Shown: positions 28,114-37,130 of the stretch, one piece after another | Layout: each line of letters begins with the position of its first letter | Position numbering within the stretch: the stretch's first letter is position 1 | Assembly: GCF_003367475.1 (NCBI RefSeq) | Contig: NZ_QRHA01000006.1 | Coordinates: forward strand, 248,001-312,000 | From: Alteromonas aestuariivivens | GTDB lineage: Bacteria > Pseudomonadota > Gammaproteobacteria > Enterobacterales > Alteromonadaceae | Reading direction: 5' to 3' | DNA: 64,000 nucleotides | Made by a program: the position numbers and the translations under genes | Notes under the pieces: model-generated | The model's input: the letters and a program-made list of their open reading frames with translations, nothing else | The model's database searches: none | Told to the model about the DNA's origin: nothing

Positions 28114-29757
28114 ATGAAAGCCTCCGACCTTTTCGTTAAAGCCCTGGAAGCCGAAGGCGTTAAATATATATTCGGAATTCCCGGGGAAGAAAACCTCGAT
28201 CTTCTCGAGTCCATCCGAGAGTCCTCCATTCGCCTTATTATTACCCGCCATGAACAGGGTGCCGGATTTATGGCTGCAACCTACGGGCGCCTCACTGGTG
28301 CGGTAGGCGTTTGTTTATCCACTCTTGGGCCGGGAGCCACCAACCTGGTTACGCCAGCCGCCTATGCTCAACTCGGTGCAATGCCAATGCTGATGATCAC
28401 AGGCCAGAAACCGATCAAGACCAGCAAGCAGGGGCGTTTCCAGGTTATTGATGTCATTGACATGATGCGCCCTATCACTAAGTCAACTGTACAGGTTGTA
28501 AGTGGTGACAGAATCCCCTCGGTGGTGCGGGAGGCTTTTCGTATTGCCCATGAAGAGCGTCCGGGCGCGGTGCATATCGAACTGCCAGAGGATATTGCCT
28601 CTGAGTCGACACAAATGCCGCTTTTGAAACCCAGCGTGACACGGCGGCCGATTGCCGAGTACAAGGCCATAAAGTGTGCCGTTGAGATGATTGAACAGGC
28701 TACGTCTCCTCTGTTGTTGATTGGTGCTGGGGCCAACCGGAAACTCACCGCAAAAATGCTGCGGGAGTTTGTCGACAAAACCGCCATACCCTTCGTGACC
28801 ACCCAGATGGGCAAGGGAGTGCTGGACGAACGTGACCCGCTGTTTGCAGGCAATACTGCCCTGTCTGACGGGGATTTTGTTCACCGGGCAATACGGCGCG
28901 CCGATCTCATCATCAATGTCGGTCATGATGTGGTTGAGAAGCCCCCATTCTTTATGCATAACGACAACGGCCAGAAGGTGATCCACGTAAACTTTGGTTC
29001 CGCTGCAGTTGATCCGGTGTATTTCCCCCAACTGGAAGTGGTGGGGGATATTGCCAACAGCATTTGGCAAATCAATGAGCGTATCACTCCTCAGTCAGGC
29101 TGGAAGCTGGATTTTTACAAAGACGTTCACGACGCTTACGCGCAACACCGGGCATCGGCTGAATGTGATGAACGTTATCCGGTACTGCCGGAAAGAGTAG
29201 TTCGGGATATTCGTCAGGTTATGCCTGAGGATGGGATTGTGACACTCGACAATGGCGTATACAAAATCTGGTTCGCGCGAAATTATCTTGCCTACGGCCC
29301 CAACACGCTGCTGCTCGACAACGCACTGGCCACCATGGGGGCCGGTTTGCCTTCGGCGATTGCTGCGAAACTGGTGCACCCTGAAAAGGCGGTGCTCAGT
29401 GTGTGCGGAGATGGCGGTTTCATGATGAACAGCCAGGAATTGGAAACGGCGGTCAGGCTCAAGCTGGATTTGGTTGTGGTGGTGTTGCGTGATGATGCGT
29501 ATGGCATGATCAAATGGAAGCAGGCCAACATGCATTTTACTGATTTTGGCCTCGACTATGGGAATCCGGATCTGGTCCTGTACGCACAAAGCTATGGCGC
29601 CCAGGGCTGGCGAATTGAAAATACCGGCCATTTAGCGCAGACACTGACAGACTGCCTGAGAGCAAAAGGGGTGCATGTGGTTGACTGCCCGGTAGACTAC
29701 AGCCTGAATGATGAAACCCTGAACCATACCATTCGGCAATTAAGCGAAAAATTGTAA
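28114..29757 (+). CDS. Thiamine-diphosphate enzyme, catabolic acetolactate synthase (AlsS) type
   Basis: From the ATG at 28114 (GAGGAG ribosome site upstream) the protein is 547 residues with the three-domain ThDP layout. An N-terminal FGIPGEENLD and the catalytic glutamate in TRHEQGAGFMAATYGR precede a central domain. The ThDP/Mg motif GDGGFMMNSQELETA with DDAYGM is near residues 430-465. Similarity in motifs is strongest to AlsS acetolactate synthases (two pyruvate to acetolactate). No regulatory small subunit and no acetolactate decarboxylase are next to it. An aldehyde dehydrogenase follows nine bases later, so a decarboxylase or carboligase feeding an aldehyde pathway is also possible. 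Confidence 0.78.
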   Translation: MKASDLFVKALEAEGVKYIFGIPGEENLDLLESIRESSIRLIITRHEQGAGFMAATYGRLTGAVGVCLSTLGPGATNLVTPAAYAQLGAMPMLMITGQKPIKTSKQGRFQVIDVIDMMRPITKSTVQVVSGDRIPSVVREAFRIAHEERPGAVHIELPEDIASESTQMPLLKPSVTRRPIAEYKAIKCAVEMIEQATSPLLLIGAGANRKLTAKMLREFVDKTAIPFVTTQMGKGVLDERDPLFAGNTALSDGDFVHRAIRRADLIINVGHDVVEKPPFFMHNDNGQKVIHVNFGSAAVDPVYFPQLEVVGDIANSIWQINERITPQSGWKLDFYKDVHDAYAQHRASAECDERYPVLPERVVRDIRQVMPEDGIVTLDNGVYKIWFARNYLAYGPNTLLLDNALATMGAGLPSAIAAKLVHPEKAVLSVCGDGGFMMNSQELETAVRLKLDLVVVVLRDDAYGMIKWKQANMHFTDFGLDYGNPDLVLYAQSYGAQGWRIENTGHLAQTLTDCLRAKGVHVVDCPVDYSLNDETLNHTIRQLSEKL

Positions 29758-29766
29758 GGAGGTATC

Positions 29767-31203
29767 ATGCTGAACTCCCATTATCCTTATTATCTGGCCA
29801 GCGAAGCGGTATACGCCAACCAGGATCTGGAGGTTACCAACAAGTTTACCCAAGAGGTCGCAACCCGTGTTGCACTGGCGGATGCAGAGGCCATTGACCG
29901 TGCCATTGCGGCTGCGCATCAGGCTCAACCGGCGATGGCTGCATTGGCTCCCTACGAGCGCCAGGCGGTACTTGACCATTGCGTGAAGCGTTTTTCAGAG
30001 CGGGCGGATGAACTTGCCAGGGCATTGTGTATCGAAGCGGGTAAGCCGATTAAGGACGCCAGAGGCGAAGTCAGCCGCTTGATTGATACATTCAGGATCG
30101 CATCGGAAGAATCAGTTCGCATTAACGGCGAAGTGATAAATTTGCAGATATCAGCCCGGGCCCGTGGCTATCAGGGCATGACCAAAAAGGTTCCGATTGG
30201 CCCTTGTTCGTTTATCTCACCGTTCAATTTTCCGCTCAATCTGGCGGCACATAAGGTGGCGCCGGCCATTGCTGCAGGATGTACTTTTGTGCTTAAGCCT
30301 GCTTCCCGCACGCCAGTCGGGGCGTTGATCATTGGTGAAGTGCTGGCTGAGACCGGCTTACCCAAGGGGGCATTTTCAATTTTGCCATGCAGTCGCGACG
30401 GGGCGGATCTTTTCACCACCGACGAGAGGTTAAAGCTGCTGAGTTTTACCGGTTCGCCGGATGTGGGTTGGGCTTTAAAAGCCAAAGCAGGCAAAAAGCC
30501 CGTGGTACTCGAACTGGGTGGAAACGCGGCTTGTATTGTTGATGCTGACGCGGATATTGATGATGCTACCGACAGAATAATAGTGGGTGCTTACTATCAG
30601 TCTGGGCAGAGTTGCATTAGCGTCCAAAGGTTGCTTGTGCATCAAAGCATCTATGCAGAATTCAAAGCCACCTATGTGAAAAAGGTTGCTGCGCTGGTGG
30701 CTGGCGACCCTGCCGATGAGAACACGTTTATCGGGCCGATGATTTCTGAGTCGGAGGCTAAGCGGTTACAGGGCTGGATAGAGGATGCGGTGGCTGCAGG
30801 GGCTAACCTGTTGTGCGGAGGCCAGCGTGAAGGTGCCATGCTGCAGGCAGCGGTACTGGAGAATGTGCCCGTCAGCTGTGATGTTAATGCCGAGGAAGCG
30901 TTCGGGCCTGTTTCTGTGCTGTCGGGGTTTGACAGCTTTGAGCAGGCGCTGGATGAAGTGAACAACAGTCGGTATGGATTGCAGGCCGGCATCTTTACCC
31001 GGGATATTTATAAAGCGCATATGGCCTGGGACAAGCTGGAAGTGGGGGGCGTGGTGATTGGTGATGTTCCCAGCTGGCGGGTGGACAACATGCCTTACGG
31101 AGGGGTGAAAGATTCGGGCCTTGGGCGTGAAGGGATCCGCTATGCCATTGAAGATATGACCGAAACCCGGTTAATGGTGCTGCGCACGCCTGAGCGCGGC
31201 TAG
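29767..31203 (+). CDS. NAD(P)-dependent aldehyde dehydrogenase
   Basis: The 478-residue protein has the full ALDH layout. Asn154 sits in SPFNFPL, Lys177 in LKPAS, Glu249 in VLELGGNA and the nucleophile Cys283 in SGQSCISVQR. The substrate cannot be assigned; the SCISVQR form and the FNFPLNLAAHKVAPAIAAGC region resemble phosphonoacetaldehyde- and lactaldehyde-type members. An AGGAGG ribosome site precedes the ATG. It forms a two-gene unit with the upstream ThDP enzyme and its end overlaps the convergent DUF2237 gene by four bases. Confidence 0.85.
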   Translation: MLNSHYPYYLASEAVYANQDLEVTNKFTQEVATRVALADAEAIDRAIAAAHQAQPAMAALAPYERQAVLDHCVKRFSERADELARALCIEAGKPIKDARGEVSRLIDTFRIASEESVRINGEVINLQISARARGYQGMTKKVPIGPCSFISPFNFPLNLAAHKVAPAIAAGCTFVLKPASRTPVGALIIGEVLAETGLPKGAFSILPCSRDGADLFTTDERLKLLSFTGSPDVGWALKAKAGKKPVVLELGGNAACIVDADADIDDATDRIIVGAYYQSGQSCISVQRLLVHQSIYAEFKATYVKKVAALVAGDPADENTFIGPMISESEAKRLQGWIEDAVAAGANLLCGGQREGAMLQAAVLENVPVSCDVNAEEAFGPVSVLSGFDSFEQALDEVNNSRYGLQAGIFTRDIYKAHMAWDKLEVGGVVIGDVPSWRVDNMPYGGVKDSGLGREGIRYAIEDMTETRLMVLRTPERG

Positions 31204-31562
31204 CTGGGAACAGCATATTGCTCAAGCAGGGCCAATGGGATCACATCCAGGGCCTTTTCGTGGGTGGCAGCCAGACGTACTCTGGGCGCCACTCCGGCCT
31301 CATAGGCCTGCAACCAGCGGCGGGCACACAAACACCAGCGGTCTCCGGGTTTTAAGCCGGGAAACTGAAACTGCGGATTTGGCGTGACCAAATCATTTCC
31401 GGAGGAGTATGAAAATTGCAGAAAAGCTGCATCGACAACGGCGCATACGCTGTGGTTACCGTAGTCGCTGTCCGGCACGTAGCAAAAGCCTTCCCGGGTG
31501 AACCCGGTATTGCCGCAGCACAGTTGTAACGGCTCGCCATACACATTTTTTGCATTCGCCAT
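31200..31562 (-). CDS. DUF2237 family protein
   Basis: The 120-residue protein matches the DUF2237 pattern: NVYGEPLQLCCGNTGFTREGFC, GNHSVCAVVDAAFLQF, GNDLVTPNPQFQFPGLKPGD, WCLCARRW and ATHEKALDVIPL. Several conserved cysteines suggest metal or redox chemistry, but no function is known. It lies downstream of aguB on the same strand, separated by a gap with a branched inverted-repeat structure, and ends four bases into the convergent aldehyde dehydrogenase. Confidence 0.82.
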   Translation of the reverse strand: MANAKNVYGEPLQLCCGNTGFTREGFCYVPDSDYGNHSVCAVVDAAFLQFSYSSGNDLVTPNPQFQFPGLKPGDRWCLCARRWLQAYEAGVAPRVRLAATHEKALDVIPLALLEQYAVPS

Positions 31563-31622
31563 TTGGTGTCATCACATTTGAGAGTATGCACCAAGCATAG
31601 CGAATGGCGGTACAATCGAAAA

Positions 31623-31685
31623 GCTCAGAGGGTGTGCGCGAATGAAGCGCACTGAAGAGGTGAAGGGGCAAAGCCCCTTCTGAGC
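31623..31685 (-). other. Three-way-junction inverted-repeat element after aguB, possible terminator or attenuator
   Basis: An outer 7-bp stem (GCTCAGA 31623-31629 with TCTGAGC 31679-31685) encloses two perfect hairpins. These are GTGCGC/GCGCAC (31634-31652, 7-base loop) and GAAGGGGC/GCCCCTTC (31662-31680, 3-base loop); the outer stem and the second hairpin share a base pair or two at the junction. On the minus strand the structure starts 13 bases after the aguB stop and is followed by TTTTC, so it could end or attenuate aguAB transcription before DUF2237. Confidence 0.45.
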
Positions 31686-31697
31686 ATTAGGGCGTGA

Positions 31698-32591
31698 CTA
31701 ATCCCGCCAGCGGCGGGTTAGATCCTCATAGGCGTCAATTCTGCGGTCGCGGAAATAGGGCCAGATACGTTTGACCTGTTCGGTGCGGGTCATGTCCAGT
31801 TCAACCGCCAGCACCTGTTCTTCGTCGGCACTGGCCTGAGCCAGAATTTCGCCCTGCGGGCCGGTAATGAAGCTTTGCCCCCAGAACTGAATGCCGGGGT
31901 CGCCATCAATCGGAGAGGCTTCAAATCCGGTACGGTTGGCCACGATCACCGGTACTGAGTTGGCAACGGCGTGGGCACGCTGGATGGTTTGCCAGGCATT
32001 GAACTGACGATCCCGTTCGTCGTCGGTGTCGGTCATGTCCCAGCCAATGGCTGTGGGGTAGAACAACAAATCGGCACCTGCCATGGCCATCAGTCTTGCT
32101 GCCTCTGGATACCACTGGTCCCAGCACACCAGTACCCCAAGTTTACCTACACTGGTCTGGATGGGAGTAAAGCCCATGTCGCCAGGAGTAAAGTAAAACT
32201 TCTCGTAAAAGCCCGGATCGTCAGGAATGTGCATTTTGCGGTACTTGCCGGCAATTTCCTTTGAGCGATCAAACACCACCGCGGTGTTGTGATAAAGGCC
32301 CGAACCACGCTTTTCAAACAGTGAGGTCACCAGCACAATATTATGTTTTTCTGCCAGTTCGCCAAAAAATTCGGTCGCTGGCCCCGGAATGGGTTCGGCC
32401 AGATCAAAGGCGTTTGTATCTTCCTGCTGGCAGAAGTACAGCGTACTGTGCAATTCCTGTAACAGGATGCATTCGCATCCATTTTCGGCCAGTTCAGCGA
32501 TACGGTCGGCACTTTTTTGCCAGTTGATCATTTTATCGTTGTTCGCGACCGACTGTTGAACCAGCCCGACTTTGAGTGTTTTAGAAGTCAT
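31698..32591 (-). CDS. aguB: N-carbamoylputrescine amidase AguB
   Basis: The 297-residue nitrilase-superfamily enzyme converts N-carbamoylputrescine to putrescine, ammonia and CO2. The Glu-Lys-Cys triad is visible: Glu46 in LLQELHS, Lys119 in KYRKMHIPDDPGFYEK and Cys156 in VLVCWDQWYPE. It overlaps the end of aguA by 11 bases, so the two steps from agmatine to putrescine are translated together. Confidence 0.93.
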   Translation of the reverse strand: MTSKTLKVGLVQQSVANNDKMINWQKSADRIAELAENGCECILLQELHSTLYFCQQEDTNAFDLAEPIPGPATEFFGELAEKHNIVLVTSLFEKRGSGLYHNTAVVFDRSKEIAGKYRKMHIPDDPGFYEKFYFTPGDMGFTPIQTSVGKLGVLVCWDQWYPEAARLMAMAGADLLFYPTAIGWDMTDTDDERDRQFNAWQTIQRAHAVANSVPVIVANRTGFEASPIDGDPGIQFWGQSFITGPQGEILAQASADEEQVLAVELDMTRTEQVKRIWPYFRDRRIDAYEDLTRRWRD

Positions 32592-33651
32592 AAATACTTA
32601 CTCCTTGATTCAGTTGCGCAAGGACTTCAGCCCGCAAAGTGTATTGCGGGACCTGCATTGAAACACAGTGCAGGCTACCAAATTGCTGTACCAGTGGCGC
32701 ACAGTTGATCGGCACTATGCTGTGGTGTGGAAAGGCTCGCTGCATAACTGCGATGGCTTCGCCGTCCTCAGGCTGCTGGTACACTGGTAACAGTACCGCA
32801 CGATTGCAAATTAAAAAGTTGGCGTAAGAGGCTGGCAAGCGTTCGCCTTCCTGGTTGTGGATGCATGGCAGAGGCAACCTGTATTGCTGATGTTCTGGGA
32901 ATGCATTTTGGCATTCGATACACAATGCGTTCAAGCCAGCAAAATGGCTGTCATCCGGGCGGTTATCTGCAGCCTGGATCACAAGGCCATGGTCCGGGGT
33001 AAAACGCACCAGAGTGTCAATATGACCGTCCGTATCGTCGCCTTCAAGATGGCCCTGATGGAAAATGGTTACCGATTCGCAGCCCAGAAACGCGCAAAAC
33101 TCTTGTTCATATTCATCCAGTGACAGGTTGCCGTTGCGCTTTGGGTTCAACAGACACTGGGCAGTAGAAAGCAGTTGTCCGTGCTGATCAATTTCCAGCG
33201 CGCCCCCCTCTGCTATCAGCGGGTTGCTGCGCAGTGGAGCATTACACATTCCGGCCAGATAACGTCGGTTCACTTGGTTATCGAGAGTGGCATCAAATTT
33301 TTTGCCCCAGCCGTTGAACTGAAATTCCACCGGTTCACCGGTTGGCTTGCCATGGTCGTCTCCCCGGCATGTCAGAAAGGCGTAGTCCCGCACCCAGGTA
33401 TCGTTGTATTCGGCGGGAACAATCAGAACGTTGCTGCTTTTAGGCAAACGGGCCTGCAGGTCGGCTACATCCTGCTGTGCACAGAGCATGATAACACCGG
33501 CTTGGGCAGCATTGATCGCTGTTACCAGTTCAAGGTAGACCGAGCGCACTTCTTCGAGCCATGGAGCCCAGTCGGTCTCCGGGTGTGGCCAGGCTAAAAT
33601 GACCGCATCAAGGCTTTCCCATTCCGGGATTAACGGGCGGTTGTAATTCAT
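32581..33651 (-). CDS. aguA: Agmatine deiminase AguA
   Basis: The 356-residue guanidine-modifying enzyme converts agmatine to N-carbamoylputrescine. PLIPEWESLDAVILAWPH starts the fold. NDTWVRDYAF, an HLEGDDTDGHIDT active-site segment with the catalytic histidine, and the nucleophile Cys329 in FGSLHCVSMQVP are all present. The ATG at 33651 has an AAGGAT ribosome site. A longer frame upstream lacks family similarity. It is divergent from folE. Confidence 0.94.
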   Translation of the reverse strand: MNYNRPLIPEWESLDAVILAWPHPETDWAPWLEEVRSVYLELVTAINAAQAGVIMLCAQQDVADLQARLPKSSNVLIVPAEYNDTWVRDYAFLTCRGDDHGKPTGEPVEFQFNGWGKKFDATLDNQVNRRYLAGMCNAPLRSNPLIAEGGALEIDQHGQLLSTAQCLLNPKRNGNLSLDEYEQEFCAFLGCESVTIFHQGHLEGDDTDGHIDTLVRFTPDHGLVIQAADNRPDDSHFAGLNALCIECQNAFPEHQQYRLPLPCIHNQEGERLPASYANFLICNRAVLLPVYQQPEDGEAIAVMQRAFPHHSIVPINCAPLVQQFGSLHCVSMQVPQYTLRAEVLAQLNQGVSIYDF

Positions 33652-33895
33652 CAATGTATCCTTTTCTAAGTCTGCGGCCAATTATAGCTGGCTTGCGAGC
33701 GTGCACCAATGGTAAGTGCCCGAGAGAGAACGGCGCAGGCGCACGAAATCTAAACAAAAAATCGGGATTTGCAAGCGATTATGCTATTATTCAGGGTTCA
33801 TGTCAGAGGCTCTGCCAGTTGTGCGCCAATCTTAACCCAAAGTGGGGTATGGCGCGTATAAGGGCCTAATTGGTTAGTAGTGACGGAAAGTATCC

Positions 33896-34582
33896 ATGTT
33901 ATCAAATGAAGCAGTCATAGTGCGTGATGCACTGGAACCTGCCTACAGCAGAGAAGCGCTGTTAGTAAGAAACGCTCTTGAAGCAAAGGGGCTGGAAACC
34001 CCTATGGTAGACAACCCTTTGTCTGATGATGAAAAGCGTGGCCGAATTGAAGCGGCCATGCACGATATTATGGGGGCTTTGGGGCTGGATCTGTCTGATG
34101 ACAGCCTGGCCGATACGCCTAAACGTATTGCGAAGATGTATGTCGACGAAATTTTTTCAGGTTTGGATTATCGGAAATTCCCCAAAATCACCCAAATTGA
34201 AAACAAAATGGCGTTGAATCAGCCCGTACAGGTATCGGACATCAGTCTTACCAGTACCTGCGAGCATCATTTCGTTACTATCGATGGGACCGCCAGTGTC
34301 GCTTATATTCCCAAAGATACGGTTATTGGGTTATCGAAAATTAACCGCCTGGTGGGTTTCTTTGCCCAGAGACCCCAGGTTCAGGAGCGCCTGACGCAAC
34401 AGGTTCTGGTGGCACTTCAGGCTCTGACAGGGACCGACGATGTCGCCGTGTCGATTAATGCCACGCACTATTGTGTGAAAGCCAGGGGGATCCGCGACAC
34501 CAATTCTTACACCCGTACTTCTGCTGTCGGCGGGCAGTTTGAGGTAAACAGCGATCTCCGGCGGGAGTTTTTCGCACTCTGA
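33896..34582 (+). CDS. folE: GTP cyclohydrolase I, FolE
   Basis: The 228-residue enzyme converts GTP to dihydroneopterin triphosphate, the first step of folate synthesis. Zinc and active-site residues are intact in [14 protein letters not shown] and [11 protein letters not shown], with [19 protein letters not shown] between them. The start ATG at 33896 has a GGAAAG ribosome site. The N-terminus has about 12 extra residues compared with E. coli, with an apparent repeat (..[17 protein letters not shown] after ..[13 protein letters not shown]). Near 33781-33790 an extended -10-like TGC-TATTAT may be its promoter. Confidence 0.96.
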   Translation: MLSNEAVIVRDALEPAYSREALLVRNALEAKGLETPMVDNPLSDDEKRGRIEAAMHDIMGALGLDLSDDSLADTPKRIAKMYVDEIFSGLDYRKFPKITQIENKMALNQPVQVSDISLTSTCEHHFVTIDGTASVAYIPKDTVIGLSKINRLVGFFAQRPQVQERLTQQVLVALQALTGTDDVAVSINATHYCVKARGIRDTNSYTRTSAVGGQFEVNSDLRREFFAL

Positions 34583-34609
34583 GGCGAAATTCTCCGCAGC
34601 CCGCTGAGC

Positions 34610-34819
34610 CTATCGTTTAGGCAGGTCCGGCTGGGCGACAGATACCACCAGGTTCACCTGCTCTCCAATCCCAAGTGCGGGAACGATTTCCAATACCGCA
34701 CCGCATTGCTCACAGGTGGCGGTTTGTTCCTTGTACATATTGCGAATTTCATTATGTTCAAGGGCATTAATGTGGCTGCATTGCGGGCAAAGATACTCAT
34801 GCAGTTGTGAAGCACTCAT
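34610..34819 (-). CDS. Small zinc-ribbon protein of unknown function
   Basis: The 69-residue protein from the ATG at 34819 (or 73 residues from 34831) has two cysteine pairs, CPQC and CEQC, about 26 residues apart, forming a likely zinc ribbon, then a hydrophobic beta-rich tail. It is convergent with folE, ending 27 bases after it. No function can be given. Confidence 0.55.
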   Translation of the reverse strand: MSASQLHEYLCPQCSHINALEHNEIRNMYKEQTATCEQCGAVLEIVPALGIGEQVNLVVSVAQPDLPKR

Positions 34820-34844
34820 GATTTGGGTCATCCATTCTGGTCCA

Positions 34845-34995
34845 CGGGGCAGTAATCACCTTCCATATTGATTACCGGTAAACTTGCTGGTCTGCTGCCC
34901 CGCAGGTATGTCAACAATATCGGGGCCGGATGTGTTTAAGGTTGTGAGCCGGGGGTGAGGGGCGCGGGCACAGAACCCTGCCCCAAGCCTTAAAC
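34845..34995. repeat. Two GC-rich palindromic structures in an intergenic region
   Basis: The first lies at 34845-34902: outer arms CGGGGCAG/CTGCCCCG with inner arms GTAATC/GATTAC. The second lies at 34934-34995: outer arms GTTTAAGG/CCTTAAAC around an inner GGGGC..GGG/CCC..GCCCC stem. They occupy the gap of about 300 bases between the zinc-ribbon gene and the VOC gene, both on the minus strand. The remaining bases to 35116 hold nothing recognised. Confidence 0.5.
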
Positions 34996-35116
34996 TTTCC
35001 TAAGCGGATTAGTTTATATATAGCCCATCAGCAGGGATTTTGCCGGGCAGCAGGTTTAACCTAACTGCACAGAGCCGAAGCCCCGTGCTGATTAGTACTT
35101 CCTTTTCGCCGGGAAT

Positions 35117-35509
35117 TCAGTTGGCAGGGAGCTCGTAGAGCTCCAGTGGCAGGCCGTCCGGGTCGGCAAAAAACGTGAATCGCTTTTGCGTGTAGGGGTC
35201 GATACGAACCTCTTCACATTCTACCCCTTGGGCAGACAGGTGTTCGATTGCGTTGGCAATGTCCTGAACCCGGAACGCCAGGTGCCGCAAACCCTGGGCT
35301 TCAGGTCTTGAAGGCCGGGTTGGCGCATTTTCAAATGAGAACAACTCAATTTGCGAACCGTCTGGCAGGGCCAGATCACATTTGTACGACCGGCGTTCCT
35401 TGCGGTAGTTTTCATCAATGATTTTCAAACCCAGAATCTCGCTGTAAAACTGCCTGGATCTCGGGTAATCACTGCAGATGATCGCAACGTGGTGGATACC
35501 TTCAAGCAT
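35117..35509 (-). CDS. VOC superfamily protein, YaeR-like (glyoxalase/bleomycin-resistance fold)
   Basis: The 130-residue protein has one vicinal-oxygen-chelate module pair: IHHVAIICSDYPRSRQFYSEILG at the start, an IELFSF strand in the middle, LRHLAFRVQDI and FFADPDGLPLELYEL at the end. Metal ligands by position are the first His, Glu in IELFSF, His in LRHLAF and Glu in LELYEL. The pattern matches E. coli YaeR, whose substrate is unknown. The ATG at 35509 was chosen over an upstream frame extension. An aldo/keto reductase gene ends 20 bases upstream on the same strand. Confidence 0.85.
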   Translation of the reverse strand: MLEGIHHVAIICSDYPRSRQFYSEILGLKIIDENYRKERRSYKCDLALPDGSQIELFSFENAPTRPSRPEAQGLRHLAFRVQDIANAIEHLSAQGVECEEVRIDPYTQKRFTFFADPDGLPLELYELPAN

Positions 35510-35529
35510 TGTGCGGTTTCCTTCTTTAT

Positions 35530-36483
35530 TCAGGGAACTTCCCGTCCCCAAACAGTTTCCAGCAGATGGTACCAGTGCTCACGGCTCAAACGCAGCTCCG
35601 ATACCCCAGTGCAGGCTCGTATGCGTTCCGGCTTGGTTGACCCAATGATGGGTTGAATATTGGCCGGATGACGTGTCAGCCAACCCAGAACTATGGCCTC
35701 CGGGGTCACCTGATAAAGTGCGGCCAGCTCTGCAACCGCCTGTCGGGTGGCTTCGTCGGTAGTGCCGGAAGTTGTTCCGCCGGTGAAACGCCCCTGGGCC
35801 AGGCTGCCCCAGGCCTGCAACTGCACATTATGAGTCATGCAGTATTCCAGAGTGCCAGGTGCAAAACCGGAATTGCGGTTGGCAGTGCTGCCAGTAGTAA
35901 TGCCATCCTCCATCCAGTCGCGAAAGGCCAGGCTCATCTCCAGCTGGTTGGCTACAATGGGTTTATCCAGCGCAGACTGCAGGTACTGAATTTGGTGCCA
36001 GTGCATATTTGAAACACCAACATGGGCAATTTTACCCTCCTGAATCAATTGTGTAAGGCACTCGGCAACTTCAGCCAGTTCCATCAGCGGATCCGGGCGG
36101 TGTAACAGCAGTATTTCGAGATGGTCAAGCCCCAGTCTTGTCAGGCTTTGTTCGACAGACTGTCTGATCCAGTCCGCAGAGATTTCGTAACGCTTGGGGC
36201 CAAGCTCGTCCTCGAAGCGGATAGCGCATTTTGACTGTATAATCATGTCATTACGCAAAGAAGGAGTGTCCTTGAGTACCTGCCCGAATACGGTTTCCGC
36301 TTTGCCCATGGTATAAATGTCCGCGTGGTCAAAAACGGTTATCCCCTCTTCAAGCGCAGTTTCGACGGCAGTTCGGGCTTGAAGATAGTGTTCCCGGGTG
36401 ATTGGGCTGTGATCCCAGTCTCCGCCCAGCCCCATACAACCATAAATAAGCTGACTGGCGTTGGGATAGAAATTTTGAAGCAT
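35530..36483 (-). CDS. Aldo/keto reductase family oxidoreductase (YdhF-like)
   Basis: The 317-residue NADPH-dependent reductase has the AKR barrel. Catalytic tetrad residues are Asp in VFDHADIY, Tyr in ADIYTMG, Lys in IIQSKCAIR and His in ILLLHRPDPLM. The cofactor segment PIIGSTKPERIRA is near the end. The order and wording of motifs resemble E. coli YdhF; the substrate is unknown. It is divergent from the lipocalin gene, with a 73-base gap, and probably cotranscribed with the VOC gene. Confidence 0.9.
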   Translation of the reverse strand: MLQNFYPNASQLIYGCMGLGGDWDHSPITREHYLQARTAVETALEEGITVFDHADIYTMGKAETVFGQVLKDTPSLRNDMIIQSKCAIRFEDELGPKRYEISADWIRQSVEQSLTRLGLDHLEILLLHRPDPLMELAEVAECLTQLIQEGKIAHVGVSNMHWHQIQYLQSALDKPIVANQLEMSLAFRDWMEDGITTGSTANRNSGFAPGTLEYCMTHNVQLQAWGSLAQGRFTGGTTSGTTDEATRQAVAELAALYQVTPEAIVLGWLTRHPANIQPIIGSTKPERIRACTGVSELRLSREHWYHLLETVWGREVP

Positions 36484-36556
36484 TTTTTAACCTGAATCGA
36501 TGTTATCTGATAGTTATAGGATAACACGAGTGGCAAGCAGATTGGATGGAGTGTAT

Positions 36557-37084
36557 ATGAGAATTGTCGGCTGGATGTTGGGTTTATTCGCATTGACTGC
36601 GTGTACTACAGTGCCCGAAAACGTTGACCCCATAAAGGAGTTTGAGTTGTCCAGATATCTTGGGACCTGGTATGAAATCGCCCGATTTGAGCACAGTTTT
36701 GAAGCCGGACTGACCGATGTGACTGCAAAGTACCAAATGCGGGAAGACGGAGGTGTGCGGGTCATAAATCGTGGCTATTCACCTGAAAAAAAACAATGGG
36801 AAGAGGCCATCGGAAAGGCCTACTTCGTTGGTGACCCGACAATTGGGCATCTGAAAGTCTCCTTTTTCGGCCCGTTTTACGCCAGTTATGTGATCATAGC
36901 ACTGGATAAAACCAACTATCAGTATGCGCTGGTAACCGGGCCAAACCGGGACTATCTGTGGGTTTTGGCCAGAACGCCTCAGCTACCGGAATCAACCGTA
37001 ATGAGCTTGTTGGATAAGGCAAGTGCTCTGGGGTACAACACCGATAGTCTGATCTTCGTATCGCATTCCCGCAACGATGGATAA
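36557..37084 (+). CDS. blc: Outer-membrane lipoprotein lipocalin, Blc type
   Basis: The ATG at 36557 has a GGAG ribosome site and gives a 175-residue lipoprotein whose lipobox is LTAC near residue 15. The lipocalin barrel shows YLGTWYEIARFEHSFE (the GxW motif), YVIIALDKTNYQYALVTGP and LWVLARTP. Bacterial lipocalins bind lipids such as lysophospholipids at the outer membrane. No operon partner is clear; PhnA follows 46 bases later with its own -10 element. Confidence 0.9.
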   Translation: MRIVGWMLGLFALTACTTVPENVDPIKEFELSRYLGTWYEIARFEHSFEAGLTDVTAKYQMREDGGVRVINRGYSPEKKQWEEAIGKAYFVGDPTIGHLKVSFFGPFYASYVIIALDKTNYQYALVTGPNRDYLWVLARTPQLPESTVMSLLDKASALGYNTDSLIFVSHSRNDG

Positions 37085-37090
37085 GGGGCG

Positions 37091-37099
37091 TGCTATACT
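37091..37099 (+). promoter_or_regulatory. Extended -10 element before phnA
   Basis: TGC-TATACT lies 31 bases upstream of the phnA start. It is the same nonamer as at hemE (11351-11359). Confidence 0.4.
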
Positions 37100-37130
37100 C
37101 TGCGCATTTCCCAGCAGTTGAGAATAGATT

